64,000 nt of DNA, taken from NCBI GenBank assembly GCA_016286035.1, contig JAEERY010000075.1, positions 62,001-126,000 on the forward strand, in the 5' to 3' direction. Under the pieces are notes generated by a model that searched no databases, had not been told where the DNA came from, and worked only from the letters and a program-made list of their open reading frames with translations. Shown piece after piece: positions 28,065 through 36,414 of this stretch (the first letter of the stretch is position 1; the number at the start of each line of letters is the position of its first letter). The stretch is from Lachnospiraceae bacterium (GTDB lineage: Bacteria; Bacillota; Clostridia; Lachnospirales; Lachnospiraceae). A program made the translations under genes and the position numbers.

Positions 28065-28664
28065 ATGAAAGAGTTTTTGACTGCTCTGGCATCAAAAGAA
28101 CCCACTCCGGGAGGAGGCGGTGCAAGCGCACTGGTTGCGGCTGTTAGCTGCTCACTGTGCAGCATGGTGTCGAATCTTACGACAGGTAAAAAGAAATATG
28201 CACAGTATCAGGAAAAGATAGACGAATACCTGGTACTGCTTGAAGAAAAGAACAGGATCCTGCAGGCAGACATAGAAAAGGATGCAAAGGCATTTGCACC
28301 TCTTGCTGCCGCATATTCTCTGGACAAGAACACTCCGGGATATGATGATATCATGGAGAAGGCCCTGTTTGATGCGGCAACGGCACCAAAGGAGATATTG
28401 GAAGATATCTATTCATTAGTTCCCGTTATCGAAGATCTGGCTGTTATGGGTTCAAGACTTGCCATAAGCGATGTTGCTGTTGCGGCAGCCTGTCTTGATG
28501 CGGCACTCAAAGGTTGTGTGCTCAATGTGTATATCAACACGAAATCAATGAAAAACCGAGATAAAGCAGATGAGATGAACACATATGTGACAAAGCTGGT
28601 TTCCGATGGTGCACGCAGACTGTCAGCAGTTTATGAGACCATAGATGCGGGATTGCGTTCTTAA
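28065..28664 (+). CDS. Cyclodeaminase/cyclohydrolase family protein (FchA-like)
   Basis: 199 residues, all alpha-helical in appearance. EPTPGGGGASALVAAVSCSL at the N-terminus is the glycine-rich folate-binding signature of the formiminotransferase-cyclodeaminase and methenyl-tetrahydrofolate cyclohydrolase (FchA) family; SRLAISDVAVAAACLDAALKG is the second conserved block. No formiminotransferase domain is attached and no histidine-degradation genes are near. The next gene is a FolD that lacks the cyclohydrolase residues, so a methenyl-THF cyclohydrolase role is the best inference. The ribosome binding site is AAGGAG, 8 nt before the ATG, and it may be cotranscribed with polC. Confidence 0.85.
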   Translation: MKEFLTALASKEPTPGGGGASALVAAVSCSLCSMVSNLTTGKKKYAQYQEKIDEYLVLLEEKNRILQADIEKDAKAFAPLAAAYSLDKNTPGYDDIMEKALFDAATAPKEILEDIYSLVPVIEDLAVMGSRLAISDVAVAAACLDAALKGCVLNVYINTKSMKNRDKADEMNTYVTKLVSDGARRLSAVYETIDAGLRS

Positions 28665-28761
28665 CACACGGTTTTGGGCATGAAAGTACTATATTTTTAT
28701 CGATAGCAAAAAAGTGCTGTGATTTGTGCCCGTTCAACAAAAATTTGAAGATAAAAAAGTG

Positions 28762-28789
28762 TTTACAAGCGCGGATTTTCTGATATAAT
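28762..28789 (+). promoter_or_regulatory. SigA promoter of folD
   Basis: TTTACA (28762-28767), 16-nt spacer ending TGA, TATAAT (28784-28789): an extended -10 promoter. The start is near 28796, giving a 30-nt leader. Confidence 0.75.
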
Positions 28790-28825
28790 GCACTTGTTAA
28801 ACGATTTAGTAATGGAAGGTTTCAC

Positions 28826-29671
28826 ATGGAAGAATTAAGAGGCATGCCCGTTGTTAAGCATATAGCCGAGGATGTTACGCATCGTATGGAGGCATTGGCA
28901 GATAAAGGTGTTGTCCCTACTCTTGCAGTGATCCGTGTCGGAGAAAGAAAAGACGATCTTTCATATGAGAGAGGTCTTTTAAAGAGATTCGATGCTGTAG
29001 CGGCCAAAGTGGTCAGTATCGTTCTTGAAGCCGATGTAACCGAAGAAAAACTGATCGAAACATTAAAAAAGTGCAATGAAGATAACAGCATCAACGGAAT
29101 ACTTCTTTTTAGACCGCTTCCAAAGCATCTTGATGAGAAGAAGATTGTTGAGATGGTAGATCCCATAAAAGATGTGGATTGCATGTGTCTTACAAATATA
29201 GCACATACATTTACACAGTCAGGTCTGGGACATGAACCCTGCACACCACAGGCTGTTATCGAGATGATGGATTTTTACGATATAGACCTTACAGGAAAGA
29301 AGGTCGTAGTCGTTGGAAGAAGCATGGTAGTCGGAAAACCCATGGCAATGATGCTTCTTAAGAAGAATGCGACTGTCACCGTATGCCATACAAAAACCAA
29401 GGATCTTAAGGCCGAATGCAAAGAGGCAGACATACTGGTTGCCTGTGCCGGAGTGGCCGAGATGATAGATGAAACCTACGTAAAAGAAGGCGCTGTTGTT
29501 TTCGACGTAGGAATAAATGTGGTTGACGGCAAGCTGTGCGGTGATGTAAAATATAAGTCGGTAACGGGCACGGCAGATAAAGCCACACCGGTTCCAGGTG
29601 GTGTCGGAACAGTCACCACATCAGTTCTGCTCAAGCATACAGTATGGGCTGCAGAGCAGATGAACAACTAA
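28826..29671 (+). CDS. folD: FolD-family methylene-THF dehydrogenase lacking cyclohydrolase Lys/Gln
   Basis: 281 residues. The Rossmann half is intact (VVVVGRSMVVGKPMAMML, PVPGGVGTVTTSVLL). Gapless alignment from memory with E. coli FolD (offset 3) puts Tyr47 on Tyr50 and Asp118 on Asp121, but Leu51 replaces the catalytic Lys54 (SYERGLLKR) and Phe95 replaces Gln98 (ILLFRPLP). Lys54 and Gln98 are needed for cyclohydrolase activity, so this protein is predicted to be a dehydrogenase only. The FchA-like gene directly upstream could supply the missing step. It has its own promoter and a GGAAGG ribosome binding site. Confidence 0.93.
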   Translation: MEELRGMPVVKHIAEDVTHRMEALADKGVVPTLAVIRVGERKDDLSYERGLLKRFDAVAAKVVSIVLEADVTEEKLIETLKKCNEDNSINGILLFRPLPKHLDEKKIVEMVDPIKDVDCMCLTNIAHTFTQSGLGHEPCTPQAVIEMMDFYDIDLTGKKVVVVGRSMVVGKPMAMMLLKKNATVTVCHTKTKDLKAECKEADILVACAGVAEMIDETYVKEGAVVFDVGINVVDGKLCGDVKYKSVTGTADKATPVPGGVGTVTTSVLLKHTVWAAEQMNN

Positions 29672-29772
29672 TCCTACAGATCTGTTACATAGTATGTTGT
29701 AGGATAATAATATCAATATGATATAAGTTACCGGTTCCAAAAGAATCGGGATTTATATACTCCCCCTTTTAC

Positions 29773-29803
29773 AAGACCATTTGCGCCCCCCGTAAATGGT
29801 CTT
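29773..29803 (+). terminator. First terminator-like hairpin after folD
   Basis: AAGACCATTT (29773-29782) and AAATGGTCTT (29794-29803), 11-nt C-rich loop. The following T-tract is interrupted (TCCCTTT), so it may be weak alone. Confidence 0.6.
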
Positions 29804-29821
29804 TCCCTTTGTGGAAAAAGT

Positions 29822-29885
29822 TTGTATACAGCAGGAAAGCCTTGCATATGAGGCATTCCTGTTTTTTTGCTTTTTCTGTATACAA
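29822..29885 (+). promoter_or_regulatory. Paired TGTATACA elements (candidate operators) upstream of GGDEF/EAL gene
   Basis: TTGTATACAG (29822-29831) and CTGTATACAA (29876-29885) are exact inverted copies, and each contains the palindrome TGTATACA. The right copy abuts a -10-like TATAAT (29897-29902), so a bound protein would block the promoter of the next gene. The motif resembles GntR-family operators; no regulator gene is adjacent. Alternatively the copies extend the terminator stem between them. Confidence 0.5.
29832..29868 (+). terminator. Strong intrinsic terminator after folD
   Basis: CAGGAA and GCCT pair with AGGC and TTCCTG, with single opposed A residues between the two helices, an 8-nt loop and a run of seven T. 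Confidence 0.85.
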
Positions 29886-29954
29886 TTGGGGCAAAATATA
29901 ATAAAATTATAAATAGGAATGTGAAGGTGACCGTGTGGTCATAACAGGTGGAAT

Positions 29955-32948
29955 ATGGAGAGATACGAGTTCAACAAGGAAAGTCGTGAATTGTTGGAGA
30001 GTTCTGTCATACCATTCGCGATATATCAGTTCATTGACAAGCGCGTTGTAGCGCTTATTATTTCTAACGGCTTTTGCAAGCTTTTTCATTTCAAAGACAA
30101 ATCCCAAGCATACAAGGCCATGGATAACAACATGTACTGTACTACCTATCCTTCGGATATAGCACGTATATCGGAGGCTGCCTATCGTTTTGCGAGCGTA
30201 GGCGGTAAATATGATATTGTCTACAGGACAAAGAGGGCCGATGGCGGCGACTACATCATGGTACATGCTATCGGAGAACATTTTACTACCGATACAGGTG
30301 TAAAACTCGCCCAGGTGTGGTATACGGATGAATGCGCATATTACAGTGATGATGCCAATACCGATGAGCTTAAGAGAGTTCTTAAAGATTCGATTAAAAG
30401 AGGCCGCAGTATGAAGACCGGTATGTATGATCATCTTACGGGGCTTCCGACGATGACATGCTTCTTTGAGATGGCTGAAGCTGGCTGCAAGAGGATATTA
30501 AAGGATGGTGGAATCCCCGCTATACTTTTCTTTGACTTAAGCGGAATGAAGAGCTTTAACCGCAGGCACGGTTTTGTGGAAGGTGACAATCAGCTGATCG
30601 CTTTTGCACGTTTGCTGGAACGGCATTTCACTAACGGAAACTGCAGCCGCTTTGTACAGGATCATTTTGTTGTCTATACGGAAAAGGATTCTGTGGAAGA
30701 AAAGATACAGGCTATCTTTGATGAATGGAAGGAGTGCTGCCATATGCAGGCACTTCCTGTAAGAGTCGGTGTGTTCATAAAGGATTCAAATGATGTTGAT
30801 ATAATAACCGCCAGTGATAATGCCAAGGTTGCAAGTGACATGATCAGGAATACATTTGTGTCATGTGTCAGGTATTACAACCAGGAACTGCAGGAGGATA
30901 TGGAAAAGCGGGATTATATTATCTCGAACATAGACAGAGCCATATCCGAAAAGTGGATAAAGGTTTATTATCAGCCGATAGTCAGAGCGGTAAACGGAAA
31001 AGTATGTGATGAGGAGGCTTTGGCCAGATGGATAGATCCCGTTAAGGGATTCATGTCTCCGGCGGATTTCATCGGTGTTTTAGAAGAGGCACACCTTATA
31101 TATAAGCTGGATCTGTATGTGGTGGATCAGATAATAGAGAAGCTTTCCGTTATAAAGGAGGCAGGTCTTTTTGCTGTGCCGCAGTCGGTAAATCTTTCAA
31201 GAAGTGATTTTGAAGAGTGTGACATTGTTGATGAGATATTAAAGCGTGTGGACAAGGCGGGTATCGATCATTCTCTGCTTACCATAGAAATAACAGAGAG
31301 TATGGTCGCTGCAGACTTTGAATATATGAGAAGTCAGGTCAACAGATTCAGAGAACTTGGTTTCCAGGTATGGATGGATGACTTCGGAAGTGGTTATTCA
31401 TCACTTGATGTTTTGCAGGATCTTGACCTTGATCTTATTAAATTTGACATGAGATTCCTTCAGCAGATGGAAGACGGAGTTAACAGTAAAGTTATCCTTA
31501 CAGAGCTTATGAGGATGGCGACCGCACTTGGCCTTGAGACTGTCTGTGAAGGTGTTGAAACGAAAGAACATGTTGAATTCTTGAGTGAGATAGGATGTTG
31601 TAAACTCCAGGGATATTATTATACCAAACCGCTCCCTCTTGAGCAGATCCTGGAAAGATATGAGCAGGGACGACAGATAGGCTTTGAAAATCCTGATGAG
31701 ACATCGTATTACGATACGCTCGGAAGTATAAATCTTTATGATCTTGACTGGGTTGTTGGAAGTGATTCGATAAAGGCTGACAATTTCTTTGATTCCATAC
31801 CTATGGTAATAATGGAACTCACTGATGATGCAGTCCGTATTGTCAGAAGCAATAGTACATATAAGGAGTTTTCTGACAGATCATTTGAGAGAAACGTTGG
31901 AAAAGAATTTGAGAAGTTCAATACGATCCCTGAACATCACCAGAAGAATTTCTTATCATACATGATACAGTGTGCAAATAACGGAGGCCGTGTCAGTGTT
32001 GATGAGAGATTACCCAACAGCAATACGACTATCCATACTTTTATGAAAAGGGTGGCCGTAAATCCGGTTAGAGGAACAAAATCTGTTGCCGTGGCTGTGC
32101 TGGCGGTAACTGACGATACTGAAGGAATAACCTATGCGAGCATCGCAAATTCACTTGCGGGAGATTATTTCTCTTTGTACTACGTCAATGTCAAAACTGA
32201 TGAATATATCAGGTATTCGCCTGATAGGACAAACGGTATGGCCGATGAGAAACAAAGAGGTAAGAACTTCTTTAAAGAGGGCTGCAAAGAATCACTTAAG
32301 TTACTGTATAAGTCTGACAGAGCTGTTTTTGTGGAGAGCTTCACGAAGGATAAGATCCTAAAAGAGCTGGCTGAACAGGGAAGATTTGCGATGACATATC
32401 GTATTATCAAGAACGGCAAACCGGAGTATGTAAGTATGAAAGCGATGCCAATGAGCGATGATACGGATCATATAATCGTTGGTCTGAGTAATGTCGATTC
32501 CCAGATGAAACAAAGAGAGACTCTGGAGAGGTTAAAGCGTGAACAGATCGTAAGTACGAGACTGGGAGCACTTGTGGCCAATTATATTTGCATATACACA
32601 GTAAATCTTGAGGATGAAACATATTTTGAGTTTGGATTAAACAGTGGCGGCCATAATCTAGGATTTAGAAAGGAAGGAGCTGGCTTCTTTAATAGATGTC
32701 TGGAAGAAGGTAAGCGCATAATCCATAAGGATGATTATGATGCTTTTGTGAAGGCCTTTAACAAGAATAAGATCCTGAGAACTATTAAGAAAGATGGTGT
32801 TTATACCATAACATACCGTATCAGTATGTATGGAAAGACTTTTCTTGCAACTTTGAGAGCAGCCATAGTAAATGAATCAGATGGTGATAAACTCATTGTA
32901 GGTCTTTACAAGGAAGATAAGATAGAAGAGGAGAACGAAGATCTGTAA
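29955..32948 (+). CDS. Degenerate GGDEF-EAL protein with tandem PAS-like repeats (c-di-GMP phosphodiesterase)
   Basis: 997 residues with no membrane segment. In order: PAS-like N-terminus (about 1-130), a GGDEF-fold domain with VQDHF at 234-238 instead of GGDEF (no cyclase activity expected), and an EAL domain starting at about residue 330 with E354-A-L, VNLS, EITES, WMDDFGSGYSSL, LIKFD and CEGVET all present, so the phosphodiesterase site looks intact. About 390 residues follow with two clear repeats of one PAS-like unit (AGDYFSLYYVNVKTDEY.., ANYICIYTVNLEDETYF..), each with a KDKILK/KNKILR-type segment, and probably a diverged third before them. Predicted soluble c-di-GMP hydrolase regulated by several sensory domains. 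It is monocistronic, between terminators. Confidence 0.9.
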   Translation: MERYEFNKESRELLESSVIPFAIYQFIDKRVVALIISNGFCKLFHFKDKSQAYKAMDNNMYCTTYPSDIARISEAAYRFASVGGKYDIVYRTKRADGGDYIMVHAIGEHFTTDTGVKLAQVWYTDECAYYSDDANTDELKRVLKDSIKRGRSMKTGMYDHLTGLPTMTCFFEMAEAGCKRILKDGGIPAILFFDLSGMKSFNRRHGFVEGDNQLIAFARLLERHFTNGNCSRFVQDHFVVYTEKDSVEEKIQAIFDEWKECCHMQALPVRVGVFIKDSNDVDIITASDNAKVASDMIRNTFVSCVRYYNQELQEDMEKRDYIISNIDRAISEKWIKVYYQPIVRAVNGKVCDEEALARWIDPVKGFMSPADFIGVLEEAHLIYKLDLYVVDQIIEKLSVIKEAGLFAVPQSVNLSRSDFEECDIVDEILKRVDKAGIDHSLLTIEITESMVAADFEYMRSQVNRFRELGFQVWMDDFGSGYSSLDVLQDLDLDLIKFDMRFLQQMEDGVNSKVILTELMRMATALGLETVCEGVETKEHVEFLSEIGCCKLQGYYYTKPLPLEQILERYEQGRQIGFENPDETSYYDTLGSINLYDLDWVVGSDSIKADNFFDSIPMVIMELTDDAVRIVRSNSTYKEFSDRSFERNVGKEFEKFNTIPEHHQKNFLSYMIQCANNGGRVSVDERLPNSNTTIHTFMKRVAVNPVRGTKSVAVAVLAVTDDTEGITYASIANSLAGDYFSLYYVNVKTDEYIRYSPDRTNGMADEKQRGKNFFKEGCKESLKLLYKSDRAVFVESFTKDKILKELAEQGRFAMTYRIIKNGKPEYVSMKAMPMSDDTDHIIVGLSNVDSQMKQRETLERLKREQIVSTRLGALVANYICIYTVNLEDETYFEFGLNSGGHNLGFRKEGAGFFNRCLEEGKRIIHKDDYDAFVKAFNKNKILRTIKKDGVYTITYRISMYGKTFLATLRAAIVNESDGDKLIVGLYKEDKIEEENEDL

Positions 32949-32989
32949 GACACTTTTATTGTGTTCGAAGTATATGATATGTGTATGAA

Positions 32990-33020
32990 AAAAGTCCGCG
33001 GTTAATGACCGTGGGCTTTT
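32990..33020 (+). terminator. Intrinsic terminator after GGDEF/EAL gene
   Basis: AAAAGTCCGCGGT (32990-33002) pairs with ACCGTGGGCTTTT (33008-33020), with two G-U pairs and a 5-nt loop. Its T-run provides the start of the next promoter's -35. Confidence 0.8.
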
Positions 33021-33048
33021 GCATGTTAAGGGGTAAATATATTATACT
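33019..33048 (+). promoter_or_regulatory. SigA promoter of corA
   Basis: TTGCAT (33019-33024), 18-nt spacer, TATACT (33043-33048). The start near 33055 rules out the GTG at 33057 as translation start. Confidence 0.65.
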
Positions 33049-33086
33049 GATAAACAGTGATTAACAATTATAGCGAGGAATATAAA

Positions 33087-34001
33087 ATGTATTATTTGAT
33101 CGATACGATTTTACGCAAATGTACAGCAAAAGAATGTCACAGCGGTGAATATCAGTATGTGGCTGTTTTGACTCCTGAGGAGTGGACAAAAGAGAGTGAT
33201 GCTTTTGAGATGGGTATCGATATGGAACCCGATGCTATCAATATCTACACCACGAAAGCAGAGGTCAACTATGATTCCGTAACGGGAGCTTTTTCAATCC
33301 CGGACAGGAACAATATGTCGGGTGATTATCATGAATTTGCGTTTGCTCTTGATGAGAAGGGGATTGTATTTATAGATCCCGGCAACATAGTCGTAAGCAT
33401 AATCAATAAGATAATCGAAACGAAAAAATGGCGAATGCCGAGTCTGGAAAGATTCATATACGATTTCCTTGAGCAGATAGTTCATGATGATTCAAGGCTT
33501 CTTGAAAATTATGAGAAGAAACTGGACATGATCGACAGTGATATCGACAGAGGAAAGGAAGCGGATCTGGACGGATTAAATGATATAAGAAGTGATCTTA
33601 GGGATTTCAGAACTCATTACAGCCAGCTTATAGAACTTGCTCAGGAATTTGAAGAGAATGAGAACAGCTTTTTTAAATCAGACAATCTTCGTTTCTTCAG
33701 ACTCTTTTCAAACAGGGTATCCAGATTGCACGAGATGGTCAATTCGCTGCTTGATTATACTGTTCAGATCAGGGATACATATCAGTCAAAGCTTGATGTG
33801 AAGCAGAACCGTATAATGACTGTTCTGACCATTGTAACAACAGTGTTTATGCCTCTGACGCTCATAGTCGGATGGTATGGTATGAATTTTAAATATATGC
33901 CGGAACTGGAGTCTAAATGGGGATATCCTGTTGTGATAGTCGTATGCATAGCGATAGTGATATCCAGCCTGCTTTTCTTTAAACGCAAAAAGTGGTTATA
34001 G
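33087..34001 (+). CDS. corA: CorA-type divalent cation channel
   Basis: 304 residues. A cytoplasmic alpha/beta N-terminal domain (about 1-140) is followed by a long helical stretch (DIDRGKEADLDGLNDIRSDLRDFRTHY) and two C-terminal membrane helices. The signature YGMNF at the end of the first helix is the CorA GMN selectivity motif, and the C-terminus KRKKWL is basic. It transports Mg2+ (or Co2+/Ni2+) as a pentamer. The ATG at 33087 has GAGGAA 6 nt upstream; the longer GTG start is excluded by the promoter position. It is monocistronic. Confidence 0.92.
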   Translation: MYYLIDTILRKCTAKECHSGEYQYVAVLTPEEWTKESDAFEMGIDMEPDAINIYTTKAEVNYDSVTGAFSIPDRNNMSGDYHEFAFALDEKGIVFIDPGNIVVSIINKIIETKKWRMPSLERFIYDFLEQIVHDDSRLLENYEKKLDMIDSDIDRGKEADLDGLNDIRSDLRDFRTHYSQLIELAQEFEENENSFFKSDNLRFFRLFSNRVSRLHEMVNSLLDYTVQIRDTYQSKLDVKQNRIMTVLTIVTTVFMPLTLIVGWYGMNFKYMPELESKWGYPVVIVVCIAIVISSLLFFKRKKWL

Positions 34002-34012
34002 GTCTGATCAGA

Positions 34013-34029
34013 ATATCAAAACTTGATAT
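34013..34029 (+). promoter_or_regulatory. 17-bp palindrome between corA and nitroreductase
   Basis: ATATCAA-AAC-TTGATAT is a perfect 7-bp inverted repeat with a 3-nt centre. No T-run follows. Possible operator for the nitroreductase gene 100 nt downstream; no clear promoter is seen in that gap. Confidence 0.4.
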
Positions 34030-34130
34030 GTCAAAGGTCAATTTTTAAGAAGAAACCTGTCTTTAACAGCGGTATGATTATCATGCTGTGAAATGAAGAG
34101 AACTAAGTAATAAAGAACAGGAGGAAATAT

Positions 34131-34658
34131 ATGATGAATGAAACACTGAAGGTCTTACAGACACGCAGGAGCTGCAGGAATTTTGCACCGGACATGATAA
34201 GTGATGATCAGTTAAAGGCAATAGTCACAGCCGGAAGTTTTGCTGCAACAGGTATGGGCAAGCAGAGCCCGATAATAATCGCAGTGACGGATAAAGAACT
34301 CAGAGATCAGATATCTGAAGAGAACAGGAAGATAGGCGGATGGAATGAGGGATTCGATCCTTTTTACGGAGCTCCGGTCATATTGATCGTTCTTGCAAAT
34401 AAGGATATTCCCACACATGTTTATGACGGTTCTCTTGTCATGGGAAATCTCATGAATGCTGCAGAAAGCCTGGGAGTTGCAAGTATATGGATTCACAGAG
34501 CAAAAGAAGAGTTTGAATCCGATTTTGGAAAGAGCCTGTTAAAGAAGCTTGGAATAGAAGGTGATTACGAGGGCATAGGGCACTGCGCCTTGGGATATGC
34601 CGCAACAAAGCCAAACGATGCCGCGCCGAGAAAAGAAAACTACATTTATTATATCTAG
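34131..34658 (+). CDS. Nitroreductase-family FMN oxidoreductase
   Basis: 175 residues. QTRRSCRNF at the N-terminus is the FMN-binding Arg cluster; GAPVILIVLANK, DGSLVMGNLMNAAESLGVASIWI and the C-terminal ALGYAATKPNDAAPRKENYI are standard family blocks. Such enzymes reduce nitro groups, quinones or flavins with NAD(P)H; the physiological substrate is unknown. The ribosome binding site AGGAGG lies 6 nt before the ATG at 34131 (a second ATG follows at once). It stands alone, ending at a terminator shared with the convergent tRNA. Confidence 0.9.
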   Translation: MMNETLKVLQTRRSCRNFAPDMISDDQLKAIVTAGSFAATGMGKQSPIIIAVTDKELRDQISEENRKIGGWNEGFDPFYGAPVILIVLANKDIPTHVYDGSLVMGNLMNAAESLGVASIWIHRAKEEFESDFGKSLLKKLGIEGDYEGIGHCALGYAATKPNDAAPRKENYIYYI

Positions 34659-34699
34659 AAGCCATACCTTTTACTTACAATTTATATATGAGCAAAATA

Positions 34700-34733
34700 A
34701 AACCCGTATTTCATTTGAAATACGGGTTTGTTT
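34700..34733. terminator. Bidirectional terminator between nitroreductase and tRNA-Glu
   Basis: Perfect 13-bp stem (AAACCCGTATTTC at 34700-34712, GAAATACGGGTTT at 34717-34729) with an ATTT loop. T-rich tracts follow on both strands, and it ends 6 nt from the tRNA 3' end. Confidence 0.85.
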
Positions 34734-34735
34734 AG

Positions 34736-34807
34736 CAGCTGATAGGGGAATCGAACCCCTGATTCCGCCGTGAGAGGGCGGCGTCTTAACCTCTTGACCA
34801 ATCAGCC
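34736..34807 (-). tRNA. tRNA-Glu (anticodon CTC)
   Basis: On the - strand a 72-nt cloverleaf: acceptor GGCTGAT with ATCAGCT (G1-U72 wobble), a D-arm containing GGTCAAGAGGTTAAGAC, an anticodon stem CCGCC/GGCGG around CTCTCAC (anticodon CTC, complement of 34772-34774), a T-arm with GGTTCGATTCC, and discriminator G. CCA is not encoded. It reads the GAG codon. The sequence TCTTAACCTCTTGACCA on the + strand is the complement of the tRNA-Glu D-arm hallmark. Confidence 0.95.
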
Positions 34808-34812
34808 ATAAT

Positions 34813-34831
34813 CGTGTTCTTGTGTAACACG
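34813..34831 (-). promoter_or_regulatory. Hairpin in tRNA-Glu 5' leader
   Basis: CGTGTT and AACACG (34813-34818 and 34826-34831) pair around a 7-nt loop, directly after the predicted transcription start. The leader is removed by RNase P. Confidence 0.5.
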
Positions 34832-34838
34832 CTTGTTT

Positions 34839-34867
34839 ATTATATAGGCTGGAAAAAGAAAAAGCAA
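34839..34867 (-). promoter_or_regulatory. SigA promoter of tRNA-Glu
   Basis: On the - strand TTGCTT (34867-34862), 17-nt spacer, TATAAT (34844-34839). The start is near 34832, leaving a ~25-nt leader before the mature tRNA. Confidence 0.8.
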
Positions 34868-35013
34868 GGGTTTTTTATATTTTTTTCTGTGAGGAAATTA
34901 TAAAACTATAATAAATATTCTATTAAATCATACTCAAACGCGTTTCTTTGTGATAATATATACACAGTTTATTATCGACTTAGTAAAAGGGGAGAAGTAA
35001 GTCAGGGAGTTTT

Positions 35014-36345
35014 ATGGGTACTCAGAATAATAATCAGAATAACATAGATATAGGTTCAAGGATCCAGGAATCTGTACTGGATGCCTTAAGGACCGGTGAT
35101 TTCAGCAAATTAAATGTTGAGATAACCGATTCTGTAAGAGATGTTCTAAACGGTGTCGGAGACACTATCAATTCTGCGGTGAGTGAAGCAAAGTCGGGGG
35201 TGATACCGAATTCACCGATCAATAATTCAAGTCAGGCAAGAGGTTTCACGACAAATACCTATCCTTATCGTGATACCGCTCAGATGGATATTGCCAGACA
35301 CATTCAGCAGAGACAGGAGCTCATAAAGAAACCCAAACCGAGGGTGCGTTTTCAGGCAAAGGGTCTTGCAACAGGTATAATCCAGCTTTGCTTTTTCTGG
35401 CTTCCCTTTATTTTCGGACTCGGTTCTTTTTTGAATGCATACTGGTTTTTGGGAATCATATTTTCAATATGCGGTATTGCCATGCTTATAAGGGGAACGA
35501 TGAAGATAGCTCTTTATGAACAGGCAAAGAAGTTTAAAGAGATGTGTTCGGATAACCTGTATGCAAGTATTGAAACACTCGCTCTTTCGATGGGTCTGTC
35601 AAAATCAAAAACTGTAAAGATCGCAAAAAAGATCCTTAAAGCAGGATTCTTCCCCGAAGGATTCATGGATGAGGAAGAGACCACATTCATGGTATCAAAG
35701 AAGATATATGAGCAGTATTTAAGAACCCAGGAGCACAGAAAGATCTTAGAGGAAGAAGAGGCCAAGGTTAAAGAGAGCGGTAATCTGACCAATAACGAAA
35801 AGACTGAGCTTGATGTTATGATCACAAAGGGACTTCAGTATACCAACAGGCTTCATGAACTTAATGATGAGATACCGGGAGAAGTTATAAGCCTTAAGCT
35901 TTCAAGACTTGAGGAGCTTCTCGTAGAGATATTCACAAGAGTAAAAGAACATCCCGATCAGATGAAAAACTGCAGCAAGCTTATGGAATACTATCTTCCT
36001 ACCATGATAAAACTCGTGGAAGCTTATGCGGAGTATGATAAAGTCAGTCAGCCGGGCGAGGATATACTTGCCGCCAAGTCTGAGATCGAAAAGACACTGG
36101 ATATAATCAATCAGGCCTTTGTTGAACTTCTGAACAAGCTCTTCCAGAGCTCAGTATGGGATGTGACGGCAGAAGCAAAGGTGCTTACGACCATGCTTCA
36201 TCAGGAAGGACTTACGGACGGTACCATCCCTGTCACACATGAGGATAAGCTTTCTCAGATGGGACAGTTCTTTGAAGAAGAGGAAGAGGAGGTTTTTACT
36301 CCTGCTCAAGAACAGGTTGAAGTTCCGGTGGTAAAAGAAGTATAA
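35014..36345 (+). CDS. XpaC-like membrane protein paired with TelA
   Basis: 443 residues. The N-terminal ~115 residues are polar and probably flexible; two hydrophobic helices follow (IIQLCFFWLPFIFGLG and YWFLGIIFSICGIAMLI), then a small helical region with LALSMGLSKSKTVKIAKKILKAGFFPEGFMDEE, and a helical C-terminal XpaC domain (KGLQYTNRLHELNDEIP through MLHQEGLTDGT). XpaC was named for 5-bromo-4-chloroindolyl phosphate hydrolysis, but its real function is unknown. In Bacillus the pair xpaC-yaaN has the same order as here, where a TelA homologue follows 69 nt later. The C-terminus is acidic. Confidence 0.8.
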   Translation: MGTQNNNQNNIDIGSRIQESVLDALRTGDFSKLNVEITDSVRDVLNGVGDTINSAVSEAKSGVIPNSPINNSSQARGFTTNTYPYRDTAQMDIARHIQQRQELIKKPKPRVRFQAKGLATGIIQLCFFWLPFIFGLGSFLNAYWFLGIIFSICGIAMLIRGTMKIALYEQAKKFKEMCSDNLYASIETLALSMGLSKSKTVKIAKKILKAGFFPEGFMDEEETTFMVSKKIYEQYLRTQEHRKILEEEEAKVKESGNLTNNEKTELDVMITKGLQYTNRLHELNDEIPGEVISLKLSRLEELLVEIFTRVKEHPDQMKNCSKLMEYYLPTMIKLVEAYAEYDKVSQPGEDILAAKSEIEKTLDIINQAFVELLNKLFQSSVWDVTAEAKVLTTMLHQEGLTDGTIPVTHEDKLSQMGQFFEEEEEEVFTPAQEQVEVPVVKEV

Positions 36346-36414
36346 TAGTAGGAGCGGATTGTAAAAGGAATCACGGATAATAATATCCATTATCTTATAA
36401 GAAGGAGTATAGTA

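Noticed and set aside
28665-28825. THF riboswitch upstream of folD
   Set aside because: The promoter lies only about 30 nt before the ATG, so a riboswitch would not fit in the transcript, and the conserved core is not seen.
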